Origin: Alphaproteobacteria bacterium SO-S41
Lineage (GTDB): Bacteria; Pseudomonadota; Alphaproteobacteria; Micropepsales; Micropepsaceae
DNA: 64,000 nucleotides
Reading direction: 5' to 3'
Assembly: GCA_019670725.1 (NCBI GenBank)
Contig: AP024629.1
Span: 1,488,001-1,552,000 of the forward strand
The first letter of the stretch is position 1; every line of letters begins with the position of its first letter. This document shows, piece after piece, positions 61,640-64,000 of this stretch. The translations under genes and the position numbers were made by a program. The notes below the pieces were generated by a model that saw only the letters and a list, made by a program, of their open reading frames with translations, was not told the origin of the DNA and searched no databases.

Positions 61640-62320
61640 TTAGGGCGTGCCGAAGCCGCTCTTGATCGTCAGGTTGTTGCCAATCGCCGTCGCCGCCGCC
61701 GAAGCCGCGCCGCCGACATTGTCCATGTTCACGTTCACCTGGGCGTAGGTGGCGCCGGCGTTGATCTGGCCGTTGTAGACAAACGTCGCCGCCGTGACAG
61801 CTTCGAGCGCCAGGTTGTTGCCGACCGATGTCGCCGCGGTGGCCGCGTCGCCGCCGATCGTGCCGAGATTGGCGTTCACAATGGCATACGGGTCGAGCGT
61901 ATCGCAGCGCTGGTCGTTGCGGATGACGGTGTTGCCCGAGGCCGAGTTGCTTGCCGCGACGTTGTTGCAGATCGCGGTGGCCGAAAGATCAACGCTGCCG
62001 GCGCCGACAATGGTGGCCTTCAGTTCGGCACCAACGGGGGCGAGCTGGCGCTGCATGTTGTCAAGCGACGCACCGCCCTGGGTCTCCCAGCTGACGTTGT
62101 TGCCCACGGCCGTCGCCGCGCCGCGCAGATCGCCGCCGACCCAGCCGGCATAAATCTGCGTGAGGGCGTAGACCGAATTGTAGTTCCACTGAACGGTCAG
62201 CGCGGTGTTGACGATCTGGCCGGGCGCCGTGGGGTGGTCGTTCTTGCCGCCGGCGAAGGCAGCGCCGCTCAGCGCGGCGAGGGTGACACCGGCAACCAGG
62301 ATGGTCTTGAACTTGCTCAT
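61640..62320 (-). CDS. Secreted AIGNN-repeat protein, possibly HfaD-like
   Basis: This 226-residue precursor has a Sec signal (residues 1-23, ending AAFA) and four repeats with the pattern A-x-A-T-A-[IV]-G-N-N: AATAVGNNVSW, ATAICNNVA, AATSVGNNLAL and AAATAIGNNLTI. HfaA upstream carries the related ASAIGNSLNVV. Spaced GNN repeats recall curlin-like or beta-solenoid subunits. In Caulobacter hfaA-hfaB is followed by hfaD, so an HfaD-type anchor or fibre protein is a reasonable guess, but it is much shorter than usual HfaD. A terminator separates it from hfaB, so it is transcribed on its own. Confidence 0.6.
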   Translation of the reverse strand: MSKFKTILVAGVTLAALSGAAFAGGKNDHPTAPGQIVNTALTVQWNYNSVYALTQIYAGWVGGDLRGAATAVGNNVSWETQGGASLDNMQRQLAPVGAELKATIVGAGSVDLSATAICNNVAASNSASGNTVIRNDQRCDTLDPYAIVNANLGTIGGDAATAATSVGNNLALEAVTAATFVYNGQINAGATYAQVNVNMDNVGGAASAAATAIGNNLTIKSGFGTP

Positions 62321-62556
62321 CGGATTTTCTCCCGTTTAATGCGTGGGGGACACCATGTCCCGAGGAGCTGTCCCCCTCGATGTAATGGGAGCAACGGGCG
62401 TGCCAAGAGACGCTGGAAGTGCACTCCGCGAAAATCGGGCATCTCGATAGTTACCGATTTATTGATGTGCATAAGAAGGCCGTTCGGCGCTGTGCCAGCA
62501 ATTGGCATTAACGTAAATTCGTCTGAAAACGGCACGCGGATCGTCAGCGGCGGAAA

Positions 62557-62586
62557 GTAAAAAGGCGCCTCCTTTCGGAAGCGCCT
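62557..62586 (-). terminator. Rho-independent terminator after hfaB
   Basis: AGGCGC/GCGCCT and TCC/GGA form a stem with one mismatch and a TTTC/GAAA loop; on the minus strand it is followed by TTTTT. It lies 31 bp past the hfaB stop. Confidence 0.85.
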
Positions 62587-62616
62587 CTTCAGGTCGATTG
62601 AAAAGATTGCGGACTA

Positions 62617-63636
62617 TCAGTCCGTGCTCGTGCGCAGGCCGACTGCGGGAACCGGATCGCTGCCGGAGTAGCCGCGATAGGGATCGGCGCGGCGGGTTTC
62701 TTCGTCGCGACGCGCGGCGACCGCTTTGCGAACCGGGGCGGGGCGCTTCACGTCATCTTCGCCGGCGAGGGGATCCTTGCCGCTGCAGAGGTTGGGGTCG
62801 ATGCCGAGCTGACGGCTGACCATTTCCAGAACGCCGCGCTCGATGACCGAGCGGACCGCCAATTGGATCGGCTCAAGTGCGCGCTCGCCGACGCCGACAT
62901 CGATGATGTTGCCGCCGAGGAAATCGAACACGCCGGCCGAGATTTCGCGGCCGATGATCTGCTTCTGGTAGGAGATGACATCGACGACTTCGAGCGTGTT
63001 GGTGTTCACCAGACGCATGTCGATCGCGACGTTCATCACGTAGGCCTTGTAGCCGAGCTGGCCCTTGGCGCCGGTCGCGGCGGGATCCGAGCCGAAGGCG
63101 TCGGCGCCGACCGAGCGGATGTTGTAGTTCAGCTCGGTGATGCCGCCGACCAGGTAGTAGTCGGAGCCGGGGAACTGACCGGCCGTGATAGCGCGGAAGT
63201 TCTGGCCCACCGTGCCGTCGCCGATGAGGCGGTTATTCGCGTATTTCAGTTCGAGCTCGGCGACCGAGGTATCGAACCGCTCGACCAGGCTGACGCCGGT
63301 CTTGGAGAGCGCGGACATCGCCATGAGGGCGGCGCCCTGGGTCACGCGGCGGCCGCCTTCGTACTCTTCCTTGCCGGTGTAGTCGGCGATCTGGCCGACC
63401 GCGACGCGGAGGGGACGCTTGGTGGCGAGCGCGTAACCGGCGAGGCAGCGCAGGCCGGCGGAGTAGGGCGTCTCGTTCGTGACGACCGGTGCCGTACCCA
63501 GCGGCACGGCGTAGCGGCCATCGCTGCCGGCGACCGGGCTGACGCAGGCGCTGAGCGCCATGGCAGCGGCGATCACTGCAGCCAGCGGATAGGCGGCGAA
63601 GCGCCGGGCCCGCGGCGTGTGCGCGATCTTAGTCAA
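62617..63636 (-). CDS. hfaB: HfaB, CsgG-family outer-membrane lipoprotein
   Basis: The start is a TTG at 63636 with GGAGGG 7 nt upstream, overlapping the hfaA end by 8 bp. The 339-residue precursor has a lipobox LSAC (Cys31). CsgG-like segments follow: RVAVGQIADYTGKEEYEGGRRVTQGAALMAMSAL, VERFDTSVAELELKYANNRLI, and YYLVGGITELNYNIRS. CsgG family members form an oligomeric outer-membrane channel for amyloid-like subunits; HfaB exports or stabilises HfaA and HfaD in holdfast anchoring. The last 60 residues are a charged, disordered-looking tail. Confidence 0.88.
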   Translation of the reverse strand: MTKIAHTPRARRFAAYPLAAVIAAAMALSACVSPVAGSDGRYAVPLGTAPVVTNETPYSAGLRCLAGYALATKRPLRVAVGQIADYTGKEEYEGGRRVTQGAALMAMSALSKTGVSLVERFDTSVAELELKYANNRLIGDGTVGQNFRAITAGQFPGSDYYLVGGITELNYNIRSVGADAFGSDPAATGAKGQLGYKAYVMNVAIDMRLVNTNTLEVVDVISYQKQIIGREISAGVFDFLGGNIIDVGVGERALEPIQLAVRSVIERGVLEMVSRQLGIDPNLCSGKDPLAGEDDVKRPAPVRKAVAARRDEETRRADPYRGYSGSDPVPAVGLRTSTD

Positions 63637-64000
63637 GCTTCAACCCTCCATTCAGAATGACCGTCTGGTCGCCCGTGTTTTCCTGGGTCGAGTTGACGAT
63701 GACTGTGTTGTAACTGCCGGCGACGACAACGTTCAGAGAGTTGCCGATCGCCGAGGCATTGGTGCTGGCGCCCGTCATGCTGCGGCTGACGCCGTAGGTG
63801 AGACCGCCGGTGCTGGAATACGAGTTGTCGACATACATGCCATTCACGATGACGCGGTTGCCGTTGGCGTCGCGGGTGGAGCCAGTCATAGGTTGGTTCT
63901 CCTCCCCCGGCGTCGTGCCGTAGGGCCGAGCCATCTCATCTGATCCGTCTCCGGACGAACGGCGGACAGTCTGCGCAGACGCGGGTGAAATAAGAGTGAG
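63629..64000 (-). CDS. hfaA: HfaA holdfast-anchor protein, 5' end outside window
   Basis: The frame stays open to the window edge. The visible part starts within the end of a signal peptide (LTLISPASA then QTVRR), so the initiator codon lies beyond 64000. The mature protein has ARPYGTTPGEENQPM, TRDANGNRVIVNG, GGLTYGVS, ASAIGNSLNVV and NTVIVNSTQ, a pattern I recognise from Caulobacter HfaA. HfaA is exported to the cell surface through HfaB and helps anchor the polar holdfast polysaccharide. An internal ATG at 63934 would lose the signal and is not the start. Confidence 0.82.
   Translation of the reverse strand, partial: LTLISPASAQTVRRSSGDGSDEMARPYGTTPGEENQPMTGSTRDANGNRVIVNGMYVDNSYSSTGGLTYGVSRSMTGASTNASAIGNSLNVVVAGSYNTVIVNSTQENTGDQTVILNGGLKLD

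Noticed and set aside
63629-63934. Internal ATG of hfaA at 63934 as the true start
   Set aside because: The frame stays open to the window edge and encodes a signal-peptide end (SPASA then Q) upstream of this ATG.

Overview
The window is GC-rich chromosomal DNA from an alphaproteobacterium. A CsgG-type HfaB lipoprotein next to an HfaA holdfast-anchor protein, PAS_5 and glycine-zipper envelope proteins, CtrA-like TTAACCAT boxes and the style of the S-layer/type I secretion/glycan region point to a Caulobacterales-like or related stalked or prosthecate lineage. No rRNA, tRNA, CRISPR array, transposase or phage gene was seen.

Positions 1-22700 are mostly housekeeping and small metabolic units: an esterase and a beta-lactamase-fold hydrolase, an XRE/MmyB-type regulator divergent from an SDR enzyme, a CRP-type regulator with three CRP-like palindromes in its own upstream region, phoH, a divergent pair of citrate synthase paralogues (one with an HTH N-terminus), SemiSWEET, a gamma carbonic anhydrase-like protein, a YbjN protein, an MFS exporter, acyl-CoA dehydrogenase, enoyl-CoA hydratase, a block of Tyr/Asp/Gly-rich envelope proteins, a PAS protein and a GMC oxidoreductase.

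Positions 22800-44800 form a surface-glycan island: FkbM and other methyltransferases, an epimerase, a WcbI-like protein, a 1238-residue triple GT4 glycosyltransferase, further GT4 and GT2 enzymes, and three GDP-deoxyhexose genes (gmd, rmd, fcl) that could supply GDP-D-rhamnose and GDP-L-fucose. A decayed hldE (ADP-heptose synthase) remnant lies at 27856-28212. Several genes here are visibly more AT-rich than the flanks, as is common in laterally exchanged glycan loci.

Positions 44900-61400 form a secretion and surface-protein region: a type I secretion ATPase and its HlyD-family adaptor, then a 1276-residue protein built almost entirely of twelve RTX modules, then FkbM, GT61 and SAM-methyltransferase genes, then a divergent serralysin-type RTX metalloprotease and its apparent AprI/Inh inhibitor, a peroxiredoxin-like/2-oxoglutarate oxygenase fusion, and a Tat-exported beta-helix protein. 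Both RTX proteins end in DIWIV and share near-parallel tail modules, so they are probably exported by the same transporter. No TolC-type outer-membrane gene is present in the window. The region resembles Caulobacter S-layer loci in logic (RTX protein, dedicated transporter and nearby glycan genes), but the arrangement is different.

Positions 61600-64000 hold a holdfast-anchor-like locus on the minus strand: hfaA (cut by the window edge), hfaB, and a secreted protein with AIGNN-type repeats that may be HfaD-like. The second half of the window therefore looks devoted to building, decorating, secreting and anchoring cell-surface material.
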